64,000 bases of DNA from Notoacmeibacter ruber (GCF_003668555.1 NZ_RCWN01000001.1:1054001-1118000), one strand, 5' to 3'. Positions 55,601 to 63,807 are shown, counted from the first letter of the stretch. Program-made: numbers and translations. Notes: generated from the sequence alone by a model not told the origin.

Positions 55601-58212
55601 TCGGCGATGTCGATCAGCAGGTCGAGCGCATGGGTGAGCGGGTCGAAGGCCTGAAGGGTTCGTTGACCAGCGAAGCCGACACTGTCGATCGCACGCTTTC
55701 CGACCTCGGCGATCGCTTCGTTGCATCGGCTGAACGGGCCGGCGATGCGTTGCGGGCACGGGTCGGCGACATGGAAGGTCTGGTTGAAGCCGCTGGCCAT
55801 CAGCTCGGCCGTTCGGTCGCCGGATCGGCTGAAGGTGTTGCTCAGCAGATTGCCGAATTGCAGACCCTGCTGACCGCAGCGGAAGCGCGGCTGGCGGATG
55901 GTGTTGCCCAGAGCGGCAGCCAGCTCAACGACCGCGTCGAAGCGATCATGCAGACGATCGCTGCGGCCGATAGCGACTTCGCCAATGTGCTCGATTCCAA
56001 TCGCGAGCGTGTCCGCGAGACGGTGACCGAGGTTGAACGTGCATTCAGCGAGGCCGATGATCGCATCCGCACCCGCACGAGCTTGACCAACAGCGATCTG
56101 CGCAGCCGCGCCGAGGCAATCGCCAAGGCCTTCGAGCAGATCGACGAGCGGCTCAGCAGCGGTGTGGCCGACGTCGAAATGGCTCTGAACGCCGGCGCCG
56201 AAAAAGCCGGGCAGCGTTTTGCCGAGACGGTCGGCAATACGCGCGAAGAGCTGGAGCGTCGTACCAACGAACTGAGCGACAGCATCGCCATTCGCGCCCG
56301 TGAACTCAACGAGACGATCGAGGCGACCACTGGCGGAATCGACAAGACGCTCTCCGAGCGCGCAGAGCAGATCGAAAGAACCCTCTCGGGACGTGCCAGC
56401 GACATCAACGAAGCGCTTTCGGGTCGTGCCCGCGAGATCGAAGACACCCTTTCCGGCCGCGTCAACGATTTGAATGAGACACTATCGGGACGGGCCAAGG
56501 AGATCGAGGAGACGCTCAATCAGCGCAGCCGCGATCTGAATACCAGCCTTGCCATGCGGGCGACCGATTTCAATCGGATCCTGGACGAGACAGCGCTACC
56601 GCTCATCGACCGCCTGGCGGAGCAGGGATCGAGCCTGCAGGGCCAACTGGAAGAGGCGAGCCGCGCCGCAACCGAGCATTTGCGGGCTGAAAATGCCAAG
56701 CTGGTCAATGCTCTGGCCCATCGCACCGCGGAAACGTTGACGGCGATGGAAAGCGCACGTTCGTCTCTGACGGAGGATGTCGGCAGCCTGATCGACCGTC
56801 TGTCGGCATCCAATGGCCGCCTTGATCAACTCGTCGCCAATGCGCGCAACAGCCTTGGCGAGATTGACGGCAACCTGTCGGAGACCGTGGATCGTCTTGC
56901 AAGCCGAAGCGAGGAAGCGGACCGCAAGTTCGCCGCCTCTGCGCGCCTCATGGATACCAATGCGGAACGTCTGGAGGAGGTCTCCGGCGGTACGCTCCGC
57001 GAGGTTGCTGCCATCGTGGCGACACTCGATCAGCATGGATCGATGCTGCGTGAGGCAACGGATCTTATCAATGCGGCGCAGTCCAATCTGTCGTCGACGG
57101 TCAGCGATCGCCACGATGCGTTGCGCGACCTGGCCGATGGTCTCGTCCTGCGGAGCCAGGAGATCGAGAATTCGATGAAGGGCTTCGAAGCGCTCGTTTC
57201 CGGTTCGCTTTCCAACGTGGAGAGCAGGGCACGCAATGCGACGGAACTCCTTTCTTCGGAACTGGCCGAGAAAACGGACGGGCTGAACAGCCGTGTTTCG
57301 GAAACCACGGAGAACCTGCGTCATCGTGTGTCCGAGACGACAGAGCAGCTTGACCGCCAGGTCTCGTCGGCCGTCGAAGCGGCGACCGGTCGCTTTGCCG
57401 ATGCCACCGAGCAGATGCGTAAAACGGCCGAGGAAATCCGCCGCGAATTGGAGGAAACCCGCAGCGAATTGAAGCGCGGCGCCTTCGATCTGCCGGATGA
57501 GACCCGCGAAAGTACGAGCAAGATGCGCCGCGCTGTCGCCGATCAGATCAACGCGCTGCGCGAACTTTCGCAGATCGTCAGCCAGTCTGCTTCGGCGCTG
57601 CCGCAGCAGCAACAGGTCGCCGAGCCGGTACAGGCAGCCGTGGGAATGGACGCCCCCCGCGGGGGGGGCGGCTCCTATTCATCCGCGCCTGCCCGTCAGC
57701 CTGAGGCGCGGACCGAAAGCCGTGTGTCGCGGCCTGCTCAAAACCCGGCTCCCTATCGCCCGGCGGAAATGGAGCCCTCCAAGGGGGATGATGAAAGCTC
57801 GTGGGTGCGCAATCTTCTTCGCCGTGCGAGCGATGAAGAGGCTCCGGCGGCCCAGCCAGAGCGGCGTTCGCCGGGGCAGGTCGTCGAAAGCCTCAATTCT
57901 CTTTCGGCCGATATTGCTCAGGCGATCGACCAGGATGCGGCGATCGATCTGTGGAAGCGGTACCAGTCAGGCGAGCGTAACGTCTTCACCCGCCGGCTCT
58001 ATACATTGAAGGGGCAGCGTACATTCGACGAGATCCGCTCGAAATACGATCAGGATCGGGACTTCCGCAATGCCGTGGACCGTTACTGTGAGGATTTCGA
58101 GAAGCTGCTGCGCTCGGTCGGCCAGGATGGTTCTGCAATGGAACGCTATCTTGGCAGCGATCAGGGCAAGGTCTTCACAATGCTGGCGCACGCTAGCGGG
58201 CGGCTTCGCTGA
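52624..58212 (+). CDS. Giant two-TM coiled-coil protein resembling Growth Pole Ring protein (GPR)
   Basis: An 1862-residue protein. Residues 1-190 are acidic and probably disordered. Two membrane helices follow at about 198-222 and 240-263. From about 265 to 1640 it is nearly all amphipathic helix with 22- and 11-residue apolipoprotein-like repeats. After a Pro/Gln-rich linker (with a G8 tract) comes a compact conserved C-terminal domain (about 1750-1862, with AIDLWKRYQSGERNVFTRRLY). This layout matches GPR of Agrobacterium, which forms a ring at the growing pole and is needed for normal polar growth. Assignment is by layout and taxon. Start at 52624 follows a TTG-rich leader; a strong terminator follows. 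Confidence 0.8.
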   Translation: MAGKPKENFEDLDGLLDGDFDLDIGELEAEFGNEQVQKAEPAAAVGQSFQLEEFDLDDFTAQIENAARDLNAENNEEALTAESFGADQSAWTDAADEFSMAADEADLDFEAELRSSGFHDKVDAAAAQSGPAGVDAQTATAAAAATAARGLPDTASRVPSAANEQSGENGRFAPANDDDRRKDYRATVASLRRRAPLLAYWVAAAVSVVWFIGTFLIAGLLFDTPVWEAGTLGSATASPALPITFLIAFIPCLLFFAFASLVRRAQEMRMVAQSMTEIAYRLVEPEELAVDRVQTVGSAVRREVRAMQEGIDSAMTRAAGLESTMRGEMNELERAYAENETRMRGLLDGLAAERDAVSHHAERMRETVRVSHESFRDDLNESANFIRDNILKASTSLSSQLSLSGEGLTNLLDERVAQIAEIAESVGTRLDETATPLLARIAETTTGLDESVERMSERGRVFEDSVSGVLNERLAAIDERSDAFATRFAETVDGRLEALDGKSGEIERKVAEVLDARLALLNERGTAITSTLANTLDERARALEDKGTSIQDRLASSLDERLGAFEQKGATFETAIAGALDERLSRLEDKGSAIGAGLAASLDARIAELSEIMEERAGTLSATLTDGTRSFAETVSAGEENFVGTISGHLDRLDETLGHHRQSFDEKMGESAASFGHTLADHSRESLERIDGAAASLGDALESRTQQAVDRMGSAAAGLGDMLESRTQQTLDRMNTATGEFGEQFDSRLEAIRFNMDERGQTLLGEFDARAQALENNTERLNDALQTRADSMNATLLERTRDLVSTLNNARTELTHSIDESETRLSDRVSTLSGEMARMVDDRLDAMVARLEEGRDRIASALRDDVSEAERLQSELSEKIAAEFAKGHENREHLSSLVSQMMDEIRNGSDRLDSVFAERLSMIDERSTTMENALNVGADGVRRAIEQSAVTVAASLRDVVQDAGQRLADDAGRAGEEAERRLVERTENLRSLFGDVDQQVERMGERVEGLKGSLTSEADTVDRTLSDLGDRFVASAERAGDALRARVGDMEGLVEAAGHQLGRSVAGSAEGVAQQIAELQTLLTAAEARLADGVAQSGSQLNDRVEAIMQTIAAADSDFANVLDSNRERVRETVTEVERAFSEADDRIRTRTSLTNSDLRSRAEAIAKAFEQIDERLSSGVADVEMALNAGAEKAGQRFAETVGNTREELERRTNELSDSIAIRARELNETIEATTGGIDKTLSERAEQIERTLSGRASDINEALSGRAREIEDTLSGRVNDLNETLSGRAKEIEETLNQRSRDLNTSLAMRATDFNRILDETALPLIDRLAEQGSSLQGQLEEASRAATEHLRAENAKLVNALAHRTAETLTAMESARSSLTEDVGSLIDRLSASNGRLDQLVANARNSLGEIDGNLSETVDRLASRSEEADRKFAASARLMDTNAERLEEVSGGTLREVAAIVATLDQHGSMLREATDLINAAQSNLSSTVSDRHDALRDLADGLVLRSQEIENSMKGFEALVSGSLSNVESRARNATELLSSELAEKTDGLNSRVSETTENLRHRVSETTEQLDRQVSSAVEAATGRFADATEQMRKTAEEIRRELEETRSELKRGAFDLPDETRESTSKMRRAVADQINALRELSQIVSQSASALPQQQQVAEPVQAAVGMDAPRGGGGSYSSAPARQPEARTESRVSRPAQNPAPYRPAEMEPSKGDDESSWVRNLLRRASDEEAPAAQPERRSPGQVVESLNSLSADIAQAIDQDAAIDLWKRYQSGERNVFTRRLYTLKGQRTFDEIRSKYDQDRDFRNAVDRYCEDFEKLLRSVGQDGSAMERYLGSDQGKVFTMLAHASGRLR
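54034..54429 (+). repeat. Six tandem 22-residue (66-base) repeats in the GPR-like gene
   Basis: Residues 471-602 form six consecutive 22-residue units, beginning NERLAAIDE, DGRLEALDG, DARLALLNE, DERARALED, DERLGAFEQ and DERLSRLED, each ending with a hydrophobic residue before the next D/N. The 22-residue period is the hallmark of apolipoprotein A-like amphipathic helices. A further pair (ALESRTQQ.., MLESRTQQ..) lies downstream near 54720-54850. Confidence 0.85.
56350..56580 (+). repeat. Seven tandem 11-residue (33-base) repeats in the GPR-like gene
   Basis: Residues 1243-1319 are seven perfect-length 11-mers: LSERAEQIERT, LSGRASDINEA, LSGRAREIEDT, LSGRVNDLNET, LSGRAKEIEET, LNQRSRDLNTS, LAMRATDFNRI. 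The 11/3 helical period favours long amphipathic helices lying on a membrane or packing in bundles. Confidence 0.9.
57653..57668 (+). repeat. C6-GC-G8 homopolymer tract within the GPR-like coding sequence
   Basis: A run CCCCCC (57653-57658), GC, then eight G (57661-57668) encodes part of the linker before the C-terminal domain (APRGGGG). Such tracts are prone to slippage; a one-base change would remove the conserved C-terminal domain. Confidence 0.8.
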
Positions 58213-58238
58213 ACCGATACTCTGAGGGGAGCGGAAGA

Positions 58239-58267
58239 GGAGGGCTGTTTGGCGGCCCTCCTTTTTT
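58239..58267 (+). terminator. Rho-independent terminator of the GPR-like gene
   Basis: GGAGGGC (58239-58245) pairs with GCCCTCC (58255-58261) across a 9-base loop, followed by six T. Confidence 0.9.
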
Positions 58268-58330
58268 CTTGCGCTACGATGTGGCAAGGCCGGTCGGCAC
58301 AACACAATCCGGTCGGGTGAGACAAGCGCC

Positions 58331-59221
58331 GTGATGAAACAGTCTTCTCAGCATTGCATCGACCCTTTCGAGCAGAGACGCTGGCGCCTTGCGCACGGCC
58401 GCACCCTGAAAATCGGTCCGCGCGCCATCGTCATGGGCATTCTCAACGCCACGCCAGACAGTTTTTCGGATGGCGGGCGCTTTTCCCATCTGGACGCCGC
58501 GCTGGAGCACGCTGCCGCGATGGCCGCCGATGGGGCCGCCATTATCGATATTGGCGGAGAATCGACCCGGCCCGATGCCGACCCTGTCGATGCCGCTGAA
58601 GAGCAGGCTCGCATCATCCCGGTGATCGAAGCGCTTGCGAAGAGGCCTGAACTCATTCTTTCCGTCGATACCTGGCGCGCGGAAACAGCCCGACTGGCCA
58701 TCAGGGCCGGGGCTCATATCGTCAACGATGTCCATGGTTTGCAGCGCGATGCTGATATGGCGCGCGTGGTGGCCGAGACGGGATCGGGCTTGGTCGCGAT
58801 GCATACGGGGCGCGGCCGTGAGCGGCTATCCGATCCTTTCGTCGATCAGCGGCTCTTTTTGGGCGAGACGCTTCGACTGGCCCGCCGGTGGGGCGTGGCA
58901 GAAGATAGAATCGTGCTTGATCCCGGTTTCGGATTCGCCAAGACGCCGGCGGAAAATCTGGCGCTTCTTTCCGGGTTTTCCCGTCTTCACGAGTTTGGCT
59001 TCCCCATGCTGGTCGGCACTTCGAGAAAGCGCTTTCTCGGTCGCATTACGGGGAAGGACGCAGAGCGGCGCGATGCCGCCACACTTGCTTCTCATGTTAT
59101 GCTGCGCCAGGCCGGTGCGGCGATATTCCGCGTGCACGATGTGGCGAGCCATGTCGACGGCCTTGCGGTCTGCGACGCGGTTCGTCAGCCAGCCTTGTTC
59201 GATCTGTCGGGAGACGCCTGA
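58331..59221 (+). CDS. folP: Dihydropteroate synthase
   Basis: A 296-residue TIM-barrel enzyme that joins p-aminobenzoate to dihydropterin pyrophosphate in folate synthesis; it is the sulfonamide target. MGILNATPDSFSDGGRF is the pterin/pyrophosphate loop, DIGGESTRPDADPV the second loop, and the late SRKRFLGRI the pABA/pyrophosphate site. The first 25 residues are an N-terminal extension. Its TGA shares one base with the folB ATG, so it is coupled as the first gene of folP-folB-folK, directly after the GPR-like gene terminator. Confidence 0.96.
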   Translation: MMKQSSQHCIDPFEQRRWRLAHGRTLKIGPRAIVMGILNATPDSFSDGGRFSHLDAALEHAAAMAADGAAIIDIGGESTRPDADPVDAAEEQARIIPVIEALAKRPELILSVDTWRAETARLAIRAGAHIVNDVHGLQRDADMARVVAETGSGLVAMHTGRGRERLSDPFVDQRLFLGETLRLARRWGVAEDRIVLDPGFGFAKTPAENLALLSGFSRLHEFGFPMLVGTSRKRFLGRITGKDAERRDAATLASHVMLRQAGAAIFRVHDVASHVDGLAVCDAVRQPALFDLSGDA

Positions 59222-59583
59222 TGCGTTATGCGATCCGCATGGAAAATTGCGGCTTTTTTGCCCGCCACGGGGTCTTCCAGGAGGAAGAGGTTCTCGGCCA
59301 GCGCTTCTATGTCGATGTTGTTCTGCAACTGGAGGTCGGCGACGCGCTGGAGACCGATTCGCTATCGGGCACGGTCGATTACGGAGAGGCCTATGACCTC
59401 ATCGCACAAGTGGTGCTCGGGGAGCGGCGTTACCTGATCGAGTCGATCGCTTTGACCGCGGCGAAAACCCTTGTCGAACGCTTTGATGCGGTGATCGGGG
59501 CGGAGGTCACTATTCGCAAGCCGAACGCGCCCGTCCGTGGCGTTCTGGATTTCGTGGAGGTGAAGGTTGCCTGGCCTCAGTGA
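59221..59583 (+). CDS. folB: Dihydroneopterin aldolase
   Basis: A 120-residue enzyme that cleaves dihydroneopterin to 6-hydroxymethyl-dihydropterin. FFARHGVFQEEEVLGQRFYVDV contains the conserved start with the active-site glutamate, TVDYGEAYDLI is the substrate loop, and ESIALTAAKTLVERF with the lysine-bearing VTIRKPNAPV ends the T-fold. It begins on the last base of folP and overlaps folK by 17 bases, so the three folate genes are tightly coupled. Confidence 0.96.
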   Translation: MRYAIRMENCGFFARHGVFQEEEVLGQRFYVDVVLQLEVGDALETDSLSGTVDYGEAYDLIAQVVLGERRYLIESIALTAAKTLVERFDAVIGAEVTIRKPNAPVRGVLDFVEVKVAWPQ

Positions 59584-60088
59584 GGCGACCGAGGCCCTGA
59601 TCGGGCTCGGTGGCAATCTCGGCGATCCGCAATCGGCCTTTATCCACGCTCTTGAAAGGCTGGCGGCGGAAGAATCTTTTGAGGTAACGGCCGTCTCGTC
59701 ACTTTGGCGCACGCCGCCATGGGGCGTTGCCGATCAGCCGGATTATCTGAATGCCTGCGTGAGAGGGAAAACAATGCTCTCTGCGCAATCGCTTCTGCAG
59801 AGGCTTCTAGAGGCCGAGTTAGCTCAAGGCCGCGTTCGCAAGAAACGCTGGGGCCCGCGCAATATCGACCTCGATCTGCTTTTTTTCGGCGCGCATTCAA
59901 TCGACGAAGAGGGGCTTGTTCTTCCCCATCCCCGCTTAGCCGAGCGGGCCTTCGTGTTGCTGCCGCTGGCAGAGATCGCGCCGGACTGGTGCTATCGTGA
60001 AGACACCATACGCTCCCTTGCAGAGGCGGCCGACCCCAGCGGGCTGGAGAAAATCGCGGCGCCCGGGGAGTGGTGGCGCCCCGGATAG
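59567..60088 (+). CDS. folK: 2-Amino-4-hydroxy-6-hydroxymethyldihydropteridine pyrophosphokinase
   Basis: A 173-residue kinase that pyrophosphorylates hydroxymethyl-dihydropterin, feeding FolP. ALIGLGGNLGDPQ is the nucleotide-side start, ETxPW-type region reads WRTPPWGVADQPDYLNACV, and RKKRWGPRNIDLDLLFFG plus LPHPRLAERAFVLLPLAEIAP are the signature blocks. The only start that keeps the N-terminus is TTG at 59567, 6 bases after GGAGG (59556-59560), within folB. Its stop is one base from the convergent hypothetical gene. Confidence 0.95.
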   Translation: MPGLSEATEALIGLGGNLGDPQSAFIHALERLAAEESFEVTAVSSLWRTPPWGVADQPDYLNACVRGKTMLSAQSLLQRLLEAELAQGRVRKKRWGPRNIDLDLLFFGAHSIDEEGLVLPHPRLAERAFVLLPLAEIAPDWCYREDTIRSLAEAADPSGLEKIAAPGEWWRPG

Positions 60089-60089
60089 C

Positions 60090-60617
60090 CTAGCGTATGG
60101 AGCTGGTCGCCACGGCATCGACCCGGGTCAGGCCAAGGCCGATGACCGGCACCATCCCTTCACCGACGCGCACCGAGATCGTGATGTTCATCTTGTCGTG
60201 CGCTGTCATGCGGGCCAGCATGGCGCCATTCAAATCGTTGCGCTTGAGCGAAAAGATCGCGCGACCGCCGCCGATATTCCCACCGACGACATCGAGTCCC
60301 TTGCCGAGGGCGCCGTCCAGAAATGCGCCGCGATAGCCGCCTTCCGCCCAGTGAATCTTGGCTTCCATCTTCTGCGAGAAAATCCCGACGCGGCATGTGC
60401 CGCCGATCGCCATGACATTCTTGCCGTCGCTTTCGGCGCCGCTCAGTTTGCAGTTGAACTTGGTGCCCTTGTATTTGCCGGCAACGATCTCGCCAGCACC
60501 CGCCCATTCGCCTTCAACCGACCGGAAGAAGGTGCGGTCTTCACGCGGTGGCCCGGCTATCGCAGAGCTGGTGAAAAACGCGACGAGACTTGCGGCAATT
60601 AGGGCTGGGCGGAACAT
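60090..60617 (-). CDS. Secreted hypothetical protein
   Basis: A 175-residue protein with a signal peptide (MFRPALIAASLVAFFTSSAIAG, cleavage near residue 21). The mature domain is mostly beta strands: FFRSVEGEWAGAGEIVAGKYKGTKFNC, GGTCRVGIFSQKMEAKI and IFSLKRNDLNGAMLARM. It has two cysteines. It resembles conserved rhizobial periplasmic proteins of unknown role; the EGEWxGxGEIVxGxYKGT pattern suggests a lipocalin-like barrel, but this is a guess. I use the ATG at 60617. It lies 62 bases after the DUF697 gene on the same strand and is convergent with folK. Confidence 0.75.
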   Translation of the reverse strand: MFRPALIAASLVAFFTSSAIAGPPREDRTFFRSVEGEWAGAGEIVAGKYKGTKFNCKLSGAESDGKNVMAIGGTCRVGIFSQKMEAKIHWAEGGYRGAFLDGALGKGLDVVGGNIGGGRAIFSLKRNDLNGAMLARMTAHDKMNITISVRVGEGMVPVIGLGLTRVDAVATSSIR

Positions 60618-60679
60618 GAGGGACAACGCTCACACAAGAGAACAGGGTGAGGCGAGTGTTACCGAAAGCGGTTAATCAA

Positions 60680-61756
60680 TCATGAGCGGAGCGGATCCTG
60701 CTCCCCTTTTTCTGCCTTGCCCAGCTTCGCGAGTTCGCCGAGAAAATCGCTCATTGCAGGCCTTCTCCTGGCGTTGAAGGGCAGCGGCCGCACGGTATCC
60801 AGCGCGGCAATTCCGATCCGCACCGTCATCAAGCCATTGACCACGCCTTCGCCAAGCCTTGCGGACAGGCGCGCGGCAAGTCCATGGCCAACCACCTGCT
60901 GCACAAGGCTGTCGCCAACCGCAATTGAACCGGTGACGGCGAGGTGGGCGAGCACATCTCGAGCCAGCCGAATAAAGCCAAGCGTTCCGGGGCGGGCGCC
61001 GTAGAGCTCCGCGATTCGGCGGATCAGGCGGCCCGATTCGAACAGCACATAAGCGAGATCCACGATGGCGCGCGGCGAAACGGCGGTAACGACACTGACC
61101 CTTTTGGCCGAATCGAGAATCATAGGAATCGCCTTGTCGTCTAGCGGTGCCAGCATTTCCCGTTCGGCAAGTTTCAAAAGGTCCGGTGGATCGATGACAT
61201 CGTCCATCAGTCGCGCCATTTCCGCGCGGCCGGCCTTGGATTCCGGGCGATCGGCGAGGGTGCGAGAGATATCGCCGACCAGAGCGCGCGTGCCGTCCCG
61301 CGTCGGGTGTGCGATCTGTTCGACACCCCGCGCATGAAGGCGCTCGACCGAGCCGAGACGCCGCAACGCCCACAACTCGCGTGCAACGCCCGCGACAAGA
61401 GCAAGAAGCGCCAGCGCGGCCAGAGCAGCAGCGGTCCAGCCGAGCCAGTCCGACCGCGTGAAGAGATCACGGATGAGATCATCGATCCAAAGGCCGATGG
61501 CTAAGGAAATGAGGAGACCGAGCGCGCCGAAGAAAAGGCGCGGAAGGGTCATCAGACGCCGCTTTCGAGGTGGAAGCGATGGCGGCATACCACCAGCTTC
61601 TCCAAGAAAGGGATCGTCAGTTTCGGGCGTGAAGCTGACGTGCTCCATCTCGCGAAAGGCGGCGGGCGAGCGCGCGACTGCCGGCTCTGGCGATCGCGGT
61701 TTCGGCTCATCTTCCGGCAAGCTGAAACTCTGGGGCGCGCGGGGTGTGTCGGTCAT
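60680..61756 (-). CDS. DUF697/TIGR01620 family membrane protein (YcjF-like)
   Basis: A 358-residue inner-membrane protein. The first 70 residues are polar (Pro/Glu-rich), then two helices at about 72-90 (LPRLFFGALGLLISLAIGL) and 106-126 (GWTAAALAALALLALVAGV). The C-terminal DUF697 domain follows, with SPRAIVDLAYVLFESGRLIRRIAELYGARPG and GLMTVRIGIAALDTVRPLPF. E. coli YcjF is paired with YcjX in the phage-shock/sigma-54 stress region. Here it overlaps ycjX by 4 bases (ATGA) and must be translated with it. The biochemical role is unknown. Confidence 0.88.
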   Translation of the reverse strand: MTDTPRAPQSFSLPEDEPKPRSPEPAVARSPAAFREMEHVSFTPETDDPFLGEAGGMPPSLPPRKRRLMTLPRLFFGALGLLISLAIGLWIDDLIRDLFTRSDWLGWTAAALAALALLALVAGVARELWALRRLGSVERLHARGVEQIAHPTRDGTRALVGDISRTLADRPESKAGRAEMARLMDDVIDPPDLLKLAEREMLAPLDDKAIPMILDSAKRVSVVTAVSPRAIVDLAYVLFESGRLIRRIAELYGARPGTLGFIRLARDVLAHLAVTGSIAVGDSLVQQVVGHGLAARLSARLGEGVVNGLMTVRIGIAALDTVRPLPFNARRRPAMSDFLGELAKLGKAEKGEQDPLRS

Positions 61757-63213
61757 ACCAGCCGGTCTCCGATCAGGAACTGCAATGCGCGATCGAGGCG
61801 AATATGGGGGAGAGACAAGGCTGCGCCGCCGGCTGTCTTTTCCAGCATTGGTGGCCGAAAGCGGACGAAGCGGATCGGATGAGCCGGTTCTCCGTCCTGA
61901 CCCTTTTGAAAGATCGAATTGGGATCGGCTGGCAGGTCCCCGGGAAAGATGGCGGTTCGGGTCTGGCCATCGAAGATTTCGCCGCCAATCGTTTCACCGG
62001 CGATCGGAACACCGGAGATAACAGGGAGCGACTGACCGGACTGTTCGACAAGCCCCTCGCGCGTGGCGCGGACCGCAGCCATGGCGAGCGTGCCCACATC
62101 CGCCCCGTGGTAGCGCGCCCGCTCGGACGCCTTGTCGACCAGGCGGCGTACGATCGCTTCCAGCCTTTCATGGCTCTCATGATGGATGTGATCGGCTTTT
62201 GTCGCGGCGATCAACAACCGGTCGATCTTTCGTGAAAACAGGCCGGTCACGGCGTTGAAGCGACCCTGGCGGAAGCATTCGAGAATGCCTGTCAGCGCGC
62301 GTTCCAGATCGGCAACGGCGTCCGCGCCGGCATTCATGGCCTGCATGGCGTCGATTAGAACGATCTGCCGGTCGAGCCGGGTAATATGTTCGCGGAAAAA
62401 TGGGCGCACCACATGCGTTTTGTACGCCTCGTAGCGCCGCTCCATCATCGCTCTCAGCGAATTGCGGCCCCCCCCGGTTTCTGCCGGTAGAAGAGGCGCA
62501 AAGGTCAGGGCCGGCGATCCCTCCAGGTCTCCCGGCATCAGGAAGCGACCCGGGGGCAGGGTGGAAAGCGCCAGTTCGTCGGTGCGGCAGGCCCTCAGAT
62601 AATCCGTAAACAGGGCAGCAAGCTCACGGGCCTCGCTCTCGGAGGCTTCCTTCTGCGAATCAATCGTCTGCAGTCGAGAGAGAAACGGTTCGGCCAGCCT
62701 GGCGCGGATCGGCAGCCTTGCCAGCTCTATCGCTTCGCGGCTGAAAGCCTCGAAATCCTTGCTGAGGAGCGGCAGATCGAGCAGCCATTCCCCTGGATAG
62801 TCGACAATATCAAGCGCCAGGCGGCCTCCGGAAAAGAGGCGGCCCATGAAACTGCCGGCGTCGTAATCGATGGTCAGCCGCATTTCGGAAATAGCGCGGG
62901 TCGACTCCGGCCAGACCCGGTCCTTGATTAGGGCCGCGACGTGATCTTCATACTGAAAACGCGGGACGGCATCATCCGGCTGCGGTTCCAGATAGGCGTG
63001 GCGGAGCCGTCCGGACTTCTGCGGCTCGAAGAGTGGCAGGCGGCCGCCATGCAGGAGGTTGTGGACGAGAGCAGTGATGAAGACGGTCTTGCCCGAGCGC
63101 GATAGACCCGTCACGCCGAGACGGAGTGTGGGATCGGCAAGGCCGCTTATGCGATCCATCACGGTGTCGACCGCTATGAGCGCCTCGTCGGCAATCCCTG
63201 TCATTCGCGCCAA
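61753..63213 (-). CDS. ycjX: YcjX-family (DUF463) P-loop GTPase
   Basis: A 486-residue protein with the Walker A sequence GVTGLSRSGKTVFITALVHNLL near residue 33, DIVDYPGEW as Walker B, and TKADHIHHESH as a guanine-specificity-like (TKAD) motif. It belongs to the DUF463/YcjX family, GTPases linked to envelope stress in enterobacteria. It is transcribed ahead of, and overlaps, the DUF697 gene. Upstream, 75 bases separate it from the SixA-like gene. Its nucleotide specificity and partner are inferred from the family. Confidence 0.9.
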   Translation of the reverse strand: MARMTGIADEALIAVDTVMDRISGLADPTLRLGVTGLSRSGKTVFITALVHNLLHGGRLPLFEPQKSGRLRHAYLEPQPDDAVPRFQYEDHVAALIKDRVWPESTRAISEMRLTIDYDAGSFMGRLFSGGRLALDIVDYPGEWLLDLPLLSKDFEAFSREAIELARLPIRARLAEPFLSRLQTIDSQKEASESEARELAALFTDYLRACRTDELALSTLPPGRFLMPGDLEGSPALTFAPLLPAETGGGRNSLRAMMERRYEAYKTHVVRPFFREHITRLDRQIVLIDAMQAMNAGADAVADLERALTGILECFRQGRFNAVTGLFSRKIDRLLIAATKADHIHHESHERLEAIVRRLVDKASERARYHGADVGTLAMAAVRATREGLVEQSGQSLPVISGVPIAGETIGGEIFDGQTRTAIFPGDLPADPNSIFQKGQDGEPAHPIRFVRFRPPMLEKTAGGAALSLPHIRLDRALQFLIGDRLV

Positions 63214-63288
63214 GACATCGTCCTTCTCACCCGAAAATTCGTTGGAGACCTACATAGGGGCGGTGTCGGAATTTGAGAAGCGGAGCCG

Positions 63289-63807
63289 TTACGATCCGCA
63301 GAGATCCTGCGGCCGAAGAAACAGTTTCAGGAAGCCCTTGTCCGGTCGCGCGCTGTGGATCGGCCCGTCAAAATCGATGACGGCCAGACCGCAGGCCGCA
63401 AAGCCGGCACGGAGCGCCCGCCGCGCATCGGGCTCGCTTTCGCCGGAGAGGGCCAGAGCGACATCCTCCAGCATGGGGTTGTGCCCGATGACGAGCAGCG
63501 AACCGTCGCCCGCCGATTCCGTGATGAGGTCCGAATAGGTGCCGATGTCGGAGTGGTAGAGTTCGTCCGAAAAGGTTGCGCTATCGGTTTCGACTTCGAT
63601 CCCGGACGAGATTTCGCCCCAGGTCTGCCTTGCCCGCACCGCCGTGGAGCACAGGGTCCGGTCGGGCAGAAAATGCCGTTGCTTCATTGCTTTACCGACG
63701 CGGCGCGCATCGGTGACGCCGGCTGGCTCCAAGGGTCTGTCGAAATCTTTCATTCCCGGCTGCGGCCAGGCTGCAGCCGCATGGCGCAAGAGATAAAGTC
63801 TGCTCAT
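63289..63807 (-). CDS. SixA-like histidine phosphatase
   Basis: A 172-residue phosphatase of the histidine phosphatase (RHG) superfamily. The catalytic RHA motif is LYLLRHAAAAWP with His9, and the second histidine is in LLVIGHNPMLED. CSTAVRARQTW holds the phosphate-binding arginines. SixA enzymes remove phosphate from HPt domains; an HPt gene is 11 kb away, so a link is possible but unproven. I use the ATG at 63807 rather than one six codons upstream. It may be co-transcribed with ycjX. Confidence 0.9.
   Translation of the reverse strand: MSRLYLLRHAAAAWPQPGMKDFDRPLEPAGVTDARRVGKAMKQRHFLPDRTLCSTAVRARQTWGEISSGIEVETDSATFSDELYHSDIGTYSDLITESAGDGSLLVIGHNPMLEDVALALSGESEPDARRALRAGFAACGLAVIDFDGPIHSARPDKGFLKLFLRPQDLCGS

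Noticed and set aside
54034..56580. Tandem repeats in the GPR-like gene as a CRISPR or DNA satellite
   Set aside because: The period is in amino acids (22 and 11), bases are diverged, and the frame is open throughout.
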